Assembly (NCBI GenBank): GCA_044221805.1
Contig: JBGAOK010000004.1
Location: 10,943-74,942 of the forward strand
Source of the DNA: Meridianimarinicoccus sp044221805
GTDB lineage: Bacteria > Pseudomonadota > Alphaproteobacteria > Rhodobacterales > Rhodobacteraceae
Direction: 5' to 3'
DNA length: 64,000 nt
Shown here: in pieces, positions 25,071 through 33,188 of the stretch
Position numbering within the stretch: the first letter of the stretch is position 1
How the letters are laid out: each line of letters starts with the position of its first letter
Program-made: the position numbers and the translations under genes
Notes under the pieces: generated by a model
What the model was told of the DNA's origin: nothing
The model's database searches: none
Seen by the model: the letters and a program-made list of their open reading frames with translations, nothing else

Positions 25071-25901
25071 ATGTCCAAACCCTGCATCCTGTGTTGTGCG
25101 ATCACCGGGTCGCTGCCCACCAAGGCCAACAATCCGGCGGTGCCGATCTCGATCGCCGAGCAGGTGGACTCGAGCCACGAAGCCTTCGAGGCCGGCGCCA
25201 GCATCATCCATTGCCATGTCCGCGCCGATGACGGCAGCCCGACCAGCGACCCGGACCGCTTCGCCCTGCTGAAGGAGGGCCTGGAACGGCACTGCCCCGG
25301 CATCATCGTGCAGTTCTCGACCGGCGGCCGCTCGGGCGCCGGCCAGACCCGGGGCGGCATGCTGTCGCTGAAGCCCGACATGGCCTCGCTGTCGGTGGGG
25401 TCGAACAACTTTCCGACCCGGGTCTACGAGAACCCGCCGGATCTGGTCGACTGGCTGGCCTCCGAGATGGTGAAGTATGAGATCACGCCCGAGGTCGAGG
25501 CCTTCGATCTGAGCCACATCCTGCAGGCGATCCGGATGCATGGCGAAGGGCGGCTCTACGGCCGGCTCTATGTCCAGTTCGTGATGGGCGTGAAGAACGC
25601 CATGCCCGCCGACAGGGAGATCTTCGACCTTTATGTCGAGGTGATGAAGAGGCGCGCCCCGGACGCGGAATGGTGCGCCGCGGGCATCGGCCCGGCGCAG
25701 TTCACCGTCAACGAATGGGCGATCGCGGCCGGCGGACACACCCGCGCCGGGCTCGAGGACAATGTGCGCTTCGACCGTGACCGGCTGGCGCCGTCAAACG
25801 CGGCGCTGATTGCCAGGGCCGCGGATCTCTGCGCCAAGTATGGCCGTCCCGTCGCCACCCCGGCCGAAGCCCGGCGCATTCTGGGGCTCAGGGCCGCCTG
25901 A
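25071..25901 (+). CDS. Beta-keto acid cleavage enzyme (BKACE, DUF849 family)
   Basis: BKACE enzymes are zinc TIM-barrel proteins that condense a beta-keto acid with acetyl-CoA to release acetoacetate and a shorter acyl-CoA. The 276-residue protein has the N-terminal CAITGSLPTKANNPAVPIS, the zinc-site IIHCHVRADDGSPTSDP, the FSTGGRSGAGQTRGGM loop, EAFDLSHI and VNEWAIAAGGHTRAGLEDN. It follows pcaG by about 96 bases with a GGAGG ribosome-binding site. The expected substrate here is beta-ketoadipate, giving succinyl-CoA and acetoacetate, which would replace PcaIJ and PcaF (inference). Confidence 0.9.
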   Translation: MSKPCILCCAITGSLPTKANNPAVPISIAEQVDSSHEAFEAGASIIHCHVRADDGSPTSDPDRFALLKEGLERHCPGIIVQFSTGGRSGAGQTRGGMLSLKPDMASLSVGSNNFPTRVYENPPDLVDWLASEMVKYEITPEVEAFDLSHILQAIRMHGEGRLYGRLYVQFVMGVKNAMPADREIFDLYVEVMKRRAPDAEWCAAGIGPAQFTVNEWAIAAGGHTRAGLEDNVRFDRDRLAPSNAALIARAADLCAKYGRPVATPAEARRILGLRAA

Positions 25902-25928
25902 CCGGGCCGGGCGCCTTCAGCCGGGGCG

Positions 25929-25976
25929 CAAAAGCCTTGCAAAGGCTTTTGGCAAAAGTCTTCGGAAGACTTTTGC
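25929..25976 (+). terminator. Tandem hairpin terminators at the end of the pca operon
   Basis: Two adjacent perfect hairpins share a core pattern. The first is CAAAAGCCTT-GCA-AAGGCTTTTG (25929-25951), the second GCAAAAGTCTT-CGG-AAGACTTTTGC (25952-25976). Each has a T run at the 3' side of its stem in both directions, so they can terminate both the pca operon and the island's left arm, whose last gene ends at 26077. Confidence 0.85.
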
Positions 25977-26076
25977 GGCTCCCCCGGTGCGGCGGCGCGG
26001 TGCGCAGGCGTGGCTCGGGCCGCCCCGCCGATCCGGGTGTGCCGGCGAGCAGCTTCCGTCTGCCGGGGCCCCGCGG

Positions 26077-28068
26077 TCAGAACCCGGGTTCGACGGCGCG
26101 TTCGCTGTAGAGCACGCTCCAGAGCCGGACGTCATCGGCCAGGGTACGGCTCAGGTCGGAAAGGGTGCGGCGCAGCACCGCGCGCTGAACCGAATCCCGC
26201 TGGCGGATCAGAGATTTTCGCAGCCCGACCAATTCGCGCACCATGCGCCGCGACTGTTTCTCGGCCATGCGGAAATCCCCGGTGGCGCGGATCCCGAACA
26301 GGGCCGCCCCGCAGATCGGCAGAACGCCGCCAAAGTAGGTCACCACTGGCTTGACGCAGAGCTTGGCCCAGTGCTCAGCCACATCGTGACCAACGCCTGC
26401 GGGAGCTTTGGGCGGGGCGGCATTGTGGTCGAAGAGATAGAACAGCCAACTCACAAGGAAAGCGCCACCGAAGACCAGAGTCATGAACAGAAGCCGGATG
26501 GCCACCCGCTCCATCCCCTCGTTCAGCCGTTCCGATGTCTCGGCGTTTGCCCGGTGATAGGCAATCTGCGGGTCGATCTCGTAGCGGATCGCGGTGTCGA
26601 TGACCTTGACGAGCTGGTCCCGGCCGATCCTGGCCGTGGGCGGGGGGATCTCGCGCAGGGCGCTGCGCGCGTACCAGGCTACCCAGGCCTCTCCCGGGGT
26701 CGTCGCGGAGACTTCACCGTGGCGCACCGGAGAACCGCCTGTCAGCAGGGCCAGTCGGACCGGGCGAAGCGCCTCCGCGAGGCTCCGGTAATCCAGCCAT
26801 CGCTCATGCCAGCGCCGGCGTTTGGCGCGCCGTGTCGTCCCGAGGACGACGCCGATACAGAGCAGCTCGAATAACACCAGAATGGCCTTCGTCAACATGA
26901 GGCTGTGGGCGTTCACGGCGATTGCGGCCGGCACGATCAACAATCCCAGGATCACGGCCAGCGCGGCCAGACCGTAATTGCTGATGAAGGCGGTCCGGTA
27001 CAGGCTGGAGTAGTGCAGCGCCAGGTTGTCCGCGGCGAGGCAGCGGGCTTGAAGGCTGCGACCGATCTCGTCGGCCAGTTGCGGGCCGCCGATCTCAGCC
27101 GCCGCATGGCGAATACCCGACCACTGCCTGGTGGCCGCCTCGGCTGGCGCGGTGTAATCCACCCAACACCAGTACCACGCGCCACCGGCGAAAATCCATT
27201 TCAGGAGGTTGAAGCCGCAGGCACGAGAGCCGGTGCGCGTCCGTTCCTTCTGGAAGCCGTGCAACCGGCGAAGCGCCGAGACGACCGGCGCATGTCCCGG
27301 ATCCTCGCCATGGCCGGGGTCGTCTTCCGGGAAGCGCAGCAGCGGTGCCACCCGGGTCTCAAGCGCCAGATCCATGGCCGCAGGGTCGGTTCCCGGCGCC
27401 AGCGGCAACCAGGTCTCCGGCAGCTCGATGTCCAGCGCGAAGGGCGCGGAAAGGAACCGCGTGCCATCCGGTGCGATCCGGACCACCGGGATGCCGGCCC
27501 GCAGGGCTTCGCCCACGACCTCGGCCGTGCCGCCGATCCCGGCGGCAGGTCCTCCGTCCCAGATCGCCAGAAGGATGTCGCAATGTGCCAGCATCAACTG
27601 CCCGGCGGCGCGATAGGCGCCCTCGTCCGGGTCCGCCGCGCCGGGAACGAGTTCCAGGCGCGCGGTGCTGTCCGGGTCGTGCTGCCAGAGCCGGTCGAAG
27701 GCAGCCACCTGCTCCGGCGTCCAATGCTGCTTGAGGATATAGGTCTCGCGCGGGAACGGCAGGATCAGGTTCAGCGCAAAGCCGAGGTCGGCGGCCGCGG
27801 TCGCCGCGATCGTGTCCGCTCCGGCGGCCAGGGCTGTCGTGAAGCGCAAGGCGGGCCGCACACCCGAGGCATAGGGCGCTTCGGGTGCCTTCAGGTCATT
27901 GGCGTCCTGCAGTCGCTCGGTCAGCATGGCAAGGCTCGCCAGAACCTCGCGCGTGCGCTGGTACAACAGGGCGGGGTCGGCATCCTGCAGTCGGTTCGGC
28001 CGGTGACCGGTGATGGCGACCCGCAGGGTCAGACGCGGCGGAATGAACGGCGAGGTTCCGTATTCCAT
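26077..28068 (-). CDS. SLOG-like Rossmann plus SLATT-like membrane protein (left end of island)
   Basis: This 663-residue protein is the last gene of the left arm. Residues 10-240 resemble SLOG-type nucleotide-sensing Rossmann domains: LRVAITGHRPNRLQDADP, FTTALAAGADTIAATAAADL, LILPFPRETYILKQ and ILLAIWDGGPAAGIGGTAEV. The C-terminal half has two hydrophobic pairs (about residues 390-440 and 540-580), then a cytoplasmic helix ending in RLWSVLYSERAVEPGF. The membrane half aligns by eye with the protein at 46264-47760 (ADNLALHYSSLYRTA against HDRLALRYGSVFRAA; QIAYHRANAETSERL against QIAYHRAAAARTRTL). SLATT-type proteins are predicted membrane effectors or sensors in conflict systems. The start is 28068 (MEYGTSPFIPPR). 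Function here is inferred. Confidence 0.75.
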   Translation of the reverse strand: MEYGTSPFIPPRLTLRVAITGHRPNRLQDADPALLYQRTREVLASLAMLTERLQDANDLKAPEAPYASGVRPALRFTTALAAGADTIAATAAADLGFALNLILPFPRETYILKQHWTPEQVAAFDRLWQHDPDSTARLELVPGAADPDEGAYRAAGQLMLAHCDILLAIWDGGPAAGIGGTAEVVGEALRAGIPVVRIAPDGTRFLSAPFALDIELPETWLPLAPGTDPAAMDLALETRVAPLLRFPEDDPGHGEDPGHAPVVSALRRLHGFQKERTRTGSRACGFNLLKWIFAGGAWYWCWVDYTAPAEAATRQWSGIRHAAAEIGGPQLADEIGRSLQARCLAADNLALHYSSLYRTAFISNYGLAALAVILGLLIVPAAIAVNAHSLMLTKAILVLFELLCIGVVLGTTRRAKRRRWHERWLDYRSLAEALRPVRLALLTGGSPVRHGEVSATTPGEAWVAWYARSALREIPPPTARIGRDQLVKVIDTAIRYEIDPQIAYHRANAETSERLNEGMERVAIRLLFMTLVFGGAFLVSWLFYLFDHNAAPPKAPAGVGHDVAEHWAKLCVKPVVTYFGGVLPICGAALFGIRATGDFRMAEKQSRRMVRELVGLRKSLIRQRDSVQRAVLRRTLSDLSRTLADDVRLWSVLYSERAVEPGF

Positions 28069-28081
28069 GGACACTCCGGTT

Positions 28082-29170
28082 TCACGGCAACAGCCGGTGC
28101 AAGTCGTAGACGGCCGCACAATAGGCGCGGGCGATATCGTAGAGCGGCCGGATCAGACCAGGGTCGTCCAGCCTCTGGAACCTCTTCAGGTCGCTCTCCG
28201 GCACGGTGATCCCGTGTTCGGCAAGGGCTGTCCCGTCGAACGGCACGTCAAGCCCGAGATACGAGAACAGCGGCACGTCGAACAGGGTGTCGCCGTCAAG
28301 GCTGCCGATCTCGCTGTTGTGGCGGGTCGGCACGAGGGGCTTCCCGGCCCATTCGAACAGCAGGGTGGACAGATGCGCATTGTCCACCATCAGGCCCATG
28401 AGCGATGTGACGGCGAGGCGAAGCGGGCGGGCCCGCGCTGCCTGGTCGGGCGGGACCTTGATGCGATACCGGCCGGTGCCGATGGACAGGATGAACAGTT
28501 CGTCGACACCGGTGGGCCACGCGAGGCCGAATGCCCGCATCCGCGCCAGCATCAGGACCGCCAGCGCGGGGTTGTTGTAGGGGCTGATGCCGCCATCGAC
28601 GAAGACGCCGGGCAGCATGCCTTCGGCGATCTTGATGGTCTCCTGCTGGAACAGGGTCGGCGCGGCGGTCGAGGCCCGGAGCAGGCGGGCGACTTCGTAG
28701 TGGCGGTTGCCGACATACCGGCCGTCGGGAGCATCGTCGTAATAGGGCGCGGTCGGGATGTTCGACACGATCCATGGGCTGCCGGTGTCGAGCCGCTTCA
28801 TCAGGATCGCGAGATAGGTGCGCAGTGCCGGGTCGCCCAGGCGGACATCGCCGATTTCGGTCCGGATCTCGGCTTCCAGCGCAGCGGCATCGAAGATCGG
28901 CGCGAGGCCGAAGGTCCAGCGCCGGCCGCTGCGGAAGAACCGGACGGCCCGGTCGAGGTAGAACTCCCGGATCATGGACACCGGCTTGCCGAGGGCGAGC
29001 CCCGCGGCTATCAGCGACCCGGTCGATGTGCCGCCGATCAGGTCGAAGACGTCGCTCAGACGGGTCTCGGGTCCGCGACGGGCCTGATAGACCTGTTCCA
29101 CGGTCTCCAGAAAGGCGATCTCGATGATCCCGCGGACGCCGCCACCGGACAGGGCCAGCAGACGCCTCAT
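28082..29170 (-). CDS. Patatin-like phospholipase
   Basis: This 362-residue cytoplasmic serine lipase of the patatin family has oxyanion loop GGGVRG (9-14), nucleophile elbow GGTSTGS with Ser49, and catalytic Asp192 in VDGGISPYNNP, so the dyad is complete. Patatins in bacterial immunity (for example CapV) attack membrane phospholipids after activation. There is no signal peptide, so the target would be the inner leaflet. It lies 13 bases upstream of the SLOG/SLATT-like gene on the same strand, and 111 bases downstream of a caspase gene. Confidence 0.93.
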   Translation of the reverse strand: MRRLLALSGGGVRGIIEIAFLETVEQVYQARRGPETRLSDVFDLIGGTSTGSLIAAGLALGKPVSMIREFYLDRAVRFFRSGRRWTFGLAPIFDAAALEAEIRTEIGDVRLGDPALRTYLAILMKRLDTGSPWIVSNIPTAPYYDDAPDGRYVGNRHYEVARLLRASTAAPTLFQQETIKIAEGMLPGVFVDGGISPYNNPALAVLMLARMRAFGLAWPTGVDELFILSIGTGRYRIKVPPDQAARARPLRLAVTSLMGLMVDNAHLSTLLFEWAGKPLVPTRHNSEIGSLDGDTLFDVPLFSYLGLDVPFDGTALAEHGITVPESDLKRFQRLDDPGLIRPLYDIARAYCAAVYDLHRLLP

Positions 29171-29220
29171 CGCGGCGTCTCGCCGGGCACCGGGGCCAAG
29201 GGCAGATGCCGCGGCGGGAT

Positions 29221-29256
29221 CAACGCGGGCAACGCGGGCAACGGGGGCAACGGCTG
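29221..29256. repeat. 9-bp tandem repeat between caspase and patatin genes
   Basis: CAACGCGGG occurs twice in tandem (29221-29238), followed by CAACGGGGG and CAACGGCTG, four units in all with decay. It lies in the only sizeable gap of the left arm, just after the caspase stop on the minus strand. It could be a slippage-prone spacer or part of an mRNA structure. Confidence 0.7.
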
Positions 29257-29281
29257 CCGCTCCGGGTCCGGGGGCCGCCGT

Positions 29282-30712
29282 CTAGTTGACGTCATAGGGC
29301 AGTGCCGCCATGCCGAACGAGATCTTCCGGTTCTCGCTGTCACCGTGCCAGACCCCGTTCACCTGCGCCATGAGGTCCCCGAAGAAGGCCATCGGATCGG
29401 CGATCGGACGCATGTCCCGGTTTTGTTCGGACAGCCTGTCGACCACCCCCCTGTCATTGACGACGAGGGCCACGAGGATGCCCTGGCCTGCGGGAATGCG
29501 GAAGCGCGCCTTGTGGTAGGCGTCCGGCAGGCGCATCAGCTCGCCGGCGGCGAGCGGGGTGCGCTTGGCAATCGCGTCGCTCGGGTAGAGCTGGTGGACC
29601 AGCCCCCCGTCGCGGAGATCGAACAGCAGAAGCTCGCCCTCCCGGGTCGATGTGACCTCGAACGCCACGGTCTGCCCGGCATGGACCGGGCCGGAAACGC
29701 CGGTTTCGTAGGGCACCATGGCAAGGCTCACATCGGCGCGGCCGCCAGCGAGGGATCCCAGCATCGTCTCGGCGGCAAGGGGCGGCCTTCCGGTTTCGCC
29801 GGTGTCCTCGGGCCAGTCGACGATGGCAAGGGCCCGGGTCAGGGGCGGGGCCGTCAGTTCCGGTGTCAGGCTGGAGCATCCGTCCCAGCCGGCGCAGAAT
29901 TCGTCGGAGGATTCGCGGACCATGGCAAGGACTTGCTCGCGGCTGCCGCTGTCCGACTGTCCCGAGATCGCGTCGTGAAACGCCTTGGTGAAGACGCCGT
30001 GCGGCACGCCGCCGAAAGAGGTCTCGTAGGCGACCTGCTCGGCGGCCGCGGCCGTCCAGACTTCGTGGTTGCGGGCGGCCGTTCCGGTTTCGTGGACACC
30101 GCTGTCTTCGAGCCGCTGCCGCCCATCGCCGGCGGCGTCCCGGGATGCCGACCGGCTCTGCCCGTCCAGCGGTGGCACGAACCGCGGCTTCGGCACCGGC
30201 TCCGACGAAACCCCGGCCCGCGAGATCGTTCCCGAATGGCAGGCGTCGATCACGAGGGTCACGTTCCTGTCGGCCAGCTGGTCGAGCACCGCCCGGATGT
30301 CGTCATCGCTTACCAGTTCCTCAGGGGCGTCGGGACCGTAGCCGACCATGACCAGCGCCTCGTCCATCCCGTCGTCGATTTCGTCCCCGTTCCGGTCGGC
30401 GATCTGGGTGCCATGCCCGGAAAAATAGACAAGCACCTTGTCTCCCGGTGCCGTGCCGTCGACAAGCCATGACCTGAACGCCGACAGGACGCCGCTCCGG
30501 GTCGCTTCGGTGTCCGACAGGACCAGGACGTTGCCGGCCGCGAAGCCCATCTTCCCGGTGGCAAGGGCCTGCATCGTGGCAAGGTCATTCGGTGGTCCGT
30601 CCAGGCGCTGCTGGGCTGCATAGGCGCCGATGCCGATCAGCAGGGCGCGATCTTCGGCCGGAGCAGCGCAGGGGACCAGCCCGAGCAGGATGGCGGCACT
30701 CAGGATGCGCAT
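29282..30712 (-). CDS. Secreted caspase (peptidase C14) with DUF4384 domain
   Basis: This 476-residue protein has a Sec signal peptide (MRILSAAILLGLVPCAAPA). The caspase-fold p20 domain spans about 21-270 with catalytic His100 (VYFSGHGTQ) and Cys158 (VIDACHSG). The acidic loop NGDEIDDGMDEALVM between them is typical of metacaspase-like C14 proteins. Residues about 365-440 form a DUF4384 domain (HAGQTVAFEVTSTREGELLL, LVHQLYPSDAI). The start at 30712 is one base beyond the stop of the upstream caspase, so the two are coupled. Predicted location is the periplasm, unusual for immune caspases, which are normally cytosolic. Confidence 0.92.
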   Translation of the reverse strand: MRILSAAILLGLVPCAAPAEDRALLIGIGAYAAQQRLDGPPNDLATMQALATGKMGFAAGNVLVLSDTEATRSGVLSAFRSWLVDGTAPGDKVLVYFSGHGTQIADRNGDEIDDGMDEALVMVGYGPDAPEELVSDDDIRAVLDQLADRNVTLVIDACHSGTISRAGVSSEPVPKPRFVPPLDGQSRSASRDAAGDGRQRLEDSGVHETGTAARNHEVWTAAAAEQVAYETSFGGVPHGVFTKAFHDAISGQSDSGSREQVLAMVRESSDEFCAGWDGCSSLTPELTAPPLTRALAIVDWPEDTGETGRPPLAAETMLGSLAGGRADVSLAMVPYETGVSGPVHAGQTVAFEVTSTREGELLLFDLRDGGLVHQLYPSDAIAKRTPLAAGELMRLPDAYHKARFRIPAGQGILVALVVNDRGVVDRLSEQNRDMRPIADPMAFFGDLMAQVNGVWHGDSENRKISFGMAALPYDVN

Positions 30713-30713
30713 G

Positions 30714-32252
30714 TCATTTCTCCCTCGTGACCAGACTCTGATGGGCGAAGGCAACCGAATCGCCGGCCAGCAGCCGCGACAGGATCGGCAGAAGCTCGGA
30801 CGACGGCAGCAGATAGCGCAGGGCATCGCGCAGGTCGGACGGCGGTGTCGCCGTCGATATGGCGACGATTTCGTCGGCACCGAACGGGGGCTGGACCTCG
30901 GCTGCGAAGCGCTGGATCCCGCCTTCGGGCATGGGGCCGCTTTCCTTCGCGTCGATGGGAAAGATCGCCTGGACCTGACCATTGTTCGCGAGATTGAAGA
31001 CGGTCAGATAGGGGAAGGGCAGGGGGCCGACCGCAATCTCGAAACCCTGGCCGCCGACAAGCTCGCGGTGCCAGGGCTGTCCGTCGACCACGAGGCCCAT
31101 GTCGAAGCCTTTGCGGACCAGTCCCTCGCGGGCGAGAGCAAGGGTTGCGAACTTGTCGTTGACCGAGCCGAGCGCGTCCTCGGGCAGGCCATAGCCCAGA
31201 ACCTCGCCGCTGGGGTCGATGATGTTGCCCGTGCGCCGGTCCCAGTAGGTTCCGGGCGCCGCGGCAAGCTGGACCCGGTCGAAATCGATGGCGTCGGCTG
31301 CGGCCGGGCTTGCCGCGTCTTCCTCGGGTCGGGCGGCAGCTGCGCTCGCCGCGGCGGGGTCCGGTCGCAGCACCTGAACGTCGGGACCCGCCCGCGCCAC
31401 CAGTTCCGGCAGATAGCGCGCGCCGTTGAAACTCTTCGCCGTGCGCGGGATGAAGACGGCCAGCTCGCCGCGGCTGAGGGCCCCGTCCCCGTTCGCATCG
31501 CCGTTCATGGCAAGGCTGCGCGAGAAGGCATAGCTGAGCGCACCGTGGGACCGGCCCTCGATCTCGACCTCGATCACGACTTCGGCCTCGCGGGCGCCGG
31601 CCATGAAGACGAGGTTCTCGAGGGTGTCCTCGTCGTTTTCGGGAACCCGCGGTCCGGGGCGGCGCCGGGAACTGTCGGCAAGGGCAACCAGTTCGGGAAG
31701 CACCCGGGCACGGCCGCCGCGCGTGACGGTCCCGGAATAGCAGCTGTCAGCCACGAAGACGACCATGACCTGCCTGTCCCGGGCCCGGGTGAACCACTGG
31801 TTGAGTTCATCGTCGAGGATCATCTCTTCGCGGCCCGCCGGGGATTGCGCGTCGAATCCCGGCAGCACCAGCATCTCGTCCACGCGGTCGTCGGGCTGGC
31901 CCGCCGTGGCCTCGTCGCCGCTGTCGTCCGGCCACTGGGCGCCGTGACCGGAATAGGTGAAGATGATCGTGTCGCCGGACGCTGCGCCATCCAGCAGGCT
32001 GTTCCACGCGGTCTCCAGTGCGGCGCGGTCGGCGGCGCCGTCCAGCAGGACGTCCATGCGGCTCACGCCGAAGCGCCGAAGCGCCGAGGCGATCAGACGG
32101 GCATCGTTGACGGCGCCACCCAGATCGGGCTGGTGGGCATAGTCGTCGATCCCGACCACGAGCGCGAAATTCGCCGCCCCGACCGGCCCTGCCGGCGCAA
32201 GGGCAAGGACCCCGGCCAGTGCGGCGAGACCGGTGCTGCCGACCCCGGCCAT
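30714..32252 (-). CDS. Secreted caspase (peptidase C14) with EF-hand loop and DUF4384-like domain
   Basis: This 512-residue protein has an N-terminal signal peptide (residues 1-27). Caspase residues are His103 (TYSGHGAQ) and Cys171 (VADSCYSG), with a long acidic loop (SGDEATAGQPDDRVDEMLVL). Residues 252-263 read DANGDGALSRGE, a full EF-hand calcium loop, inside the C-terminal part of the caspase domain. An alanine-rich linker near 310-330 leads to a DUF4384-like domain (FEIAVGPLPFPYLTVFNLAN, VQAIFPIDAKESG). Several metacaspases need Ca2+ for activity, so calcium control is a reasonable inference. It is three bases from the OmpA-lipoprotein gene. Confidence 0.92.
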   Translation of the reverse strand: MAGVGSTGLAALAGVLALAPAGPVGAANFALVVGIDDYAHQPDLGGAVNDARLIASALRRFGVSRMDVLLDGAADRAALETAWNSLLDGAASGDTIIFTYSGHGAQWPDDSGDEATAGQPDDRVDEMLVLPGFDAQSPAGREEMILDDELNQWFTRARDRQVMVVFVADSCYSGTVTRGGRARVLPELVALADSSRRRPGPRVPENDEDTLENLVFMAGAREAEVVIEVEIEGRSHGALSYAFSRSLAMNGDANGDGALSRGELAVFIPRTAKSFNGARYLPELVARAGPDVQVLRPDPAAASAAAARPEEDAASPAAADAIDFDRVQLAAAPGTYWDRRTGNIIDPSGEVLGYGLPEDALGSVNDKFATLALAREGLVRKGFDMGLVVDGQPWHRELVGGQGFEIAVGPLPFPYLTVFNLANNGQVQAIFPIDAKESGPMPEGGIQRFAAEVQPPFGADEIVAISTATPPSDLRDALRYLLPSSELLPILSRLLAGDSVAFAHQSLVTREK

Positions 32253-32255
32253 CCG

Positions 32256-33188
32256 TCAGTCTCCGGTCCGCACGACGTCGACCTCGACGCGGCGGCTCAT
32301 CTGCCAGAGTTCCTCTTGGGTATAGGCCACGGCGCTGTCGGGCTGGAACAGCTCACTCTCACCCCGGCCCTCGACCTTGAGCGGGATTTGCAGGCCGCGG
32401 GATTCTAGATGCGCCTTCACCGCCTGCGCCCGGCGGTTCGAAAGGTCGCGGTTGTACTCGGCCTCCCCGCGCTCGTCGGTATGGCCGATGACGGTGACCG
32501 AGACGATCTCGGCCGGATCGAGCGACGACAGGCAGGCATAGAGCTCGTCCGCGGCCTCGGCCCCGGCTTCGGTGAAGCTCACCTCGTCGGTGACGAAGCG
32601 GATCGGCGCGACGATCTCGGCGGCCCACATCCCGAGGCTCTGGATCTGGCAGGCCGGGCGTCCGGGGATCGAGACGAAGGAACTCGAGACAAGGCGCATC
32701 TCGTCGGTCTTGCGGCGGAGATCGCGGACGGTAGCCTCGTCGGGGGGCAGATCCCAGTAGGCGGAGGCGGGATCGGACAAAAGGATCACGTCCTGCAAGG
32801 CGAGCTGATAGCGTTCGGCGGCGCGGGCGAAGTCCCGCCGCGCCCGTGCGGCGTCGCCGGCCGCGGCCAGCACCTGCCAAGGCGTCGCGATCGCGAGTGC
32901 CTGATCGAGGATCGGCTCTGCCTCGGCATAGTCCGCGCTTTCCTGCGAGGCCTTGTACAGCATCCCCAAAGCCAGCCAGCGCGCGATCTGCTGGCGTTCG
33001 TCCGCGCTGCATCCGGCGGCTTCTGCGGCATCGTTGGCGGCCATGAGGGCGTCCAGGCGCATCCCGCCCTCGGCCGCAAGCGCCGCGTCCGCGTCCAGGA
33101 TCGGCTGGCAGGATGCGGCGGCGGACCCGGAATGGAACGACCCGCACGCCGCGATCGCCAGCGCGAGGATGGCGGCCGCACGCTTCAA
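32256..33188 (-). CDS. OmpA-family peptidoglycan-binding lipoprotein
   Basis: This 310-residue protein starts at a TTG (33188) that overlaps the trypsin stop as TTGA. A strong GGAGGTGA site seven bases upstream supports this start. The N-terminus KRAAAILALAIAAC ends in a lipobox (IAAC, Cys15), so the protein is lipid-anchored. The middle (about 40-170) is helical and TPR-like. The C-terminus is an OmpA/MotB domain (IVSVTVIGHTDERGEAEYNR, then LSNRRAQAVKAHLESRG) that binds peptidoglycan. It could sense envelope damage or tether the secreted proteases to the cell wall (inference). Confidence 0.9.
   Translation of the reverse strand: MKRAAAILALAIAACGSFHSGSAAASCQPILDADAALAAEGGMRLDALMAANDAAEAAGCSADERQQIARWLALGMLYKASQESADYAEAEPILDQALAIATPWQVLAAAGDAARARRDFARAAERYQLALQDVILLSDPASAYWDLPPDEATVRDLRRKTDEMRLVSSSFVSIPGRPACQIQSLGMWAAEIVAPIRFVTDEVSFTEAGAEAADELYACLSSLDPAEIVSVTVIGHTDERGEAEYNRDLSNRRAQAVKAHLESRGLQIPLKVEGRGESELFQPDSAVAYTQEELWQMSRRVEVDVVRTGD

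Noticed and set aside
29221..29256. CRISPR-like repeat
   Set aside because: Units are only 9 bases, contiguous and without spacers, so this is a simple tandem repeat.
28010..32408. Long plus-strand open frames (820 and 592 codons)
   Set aside because: They are antiparallel to the patatin and caspase genes, whose catalytic motifs read clearly on the minus strand.
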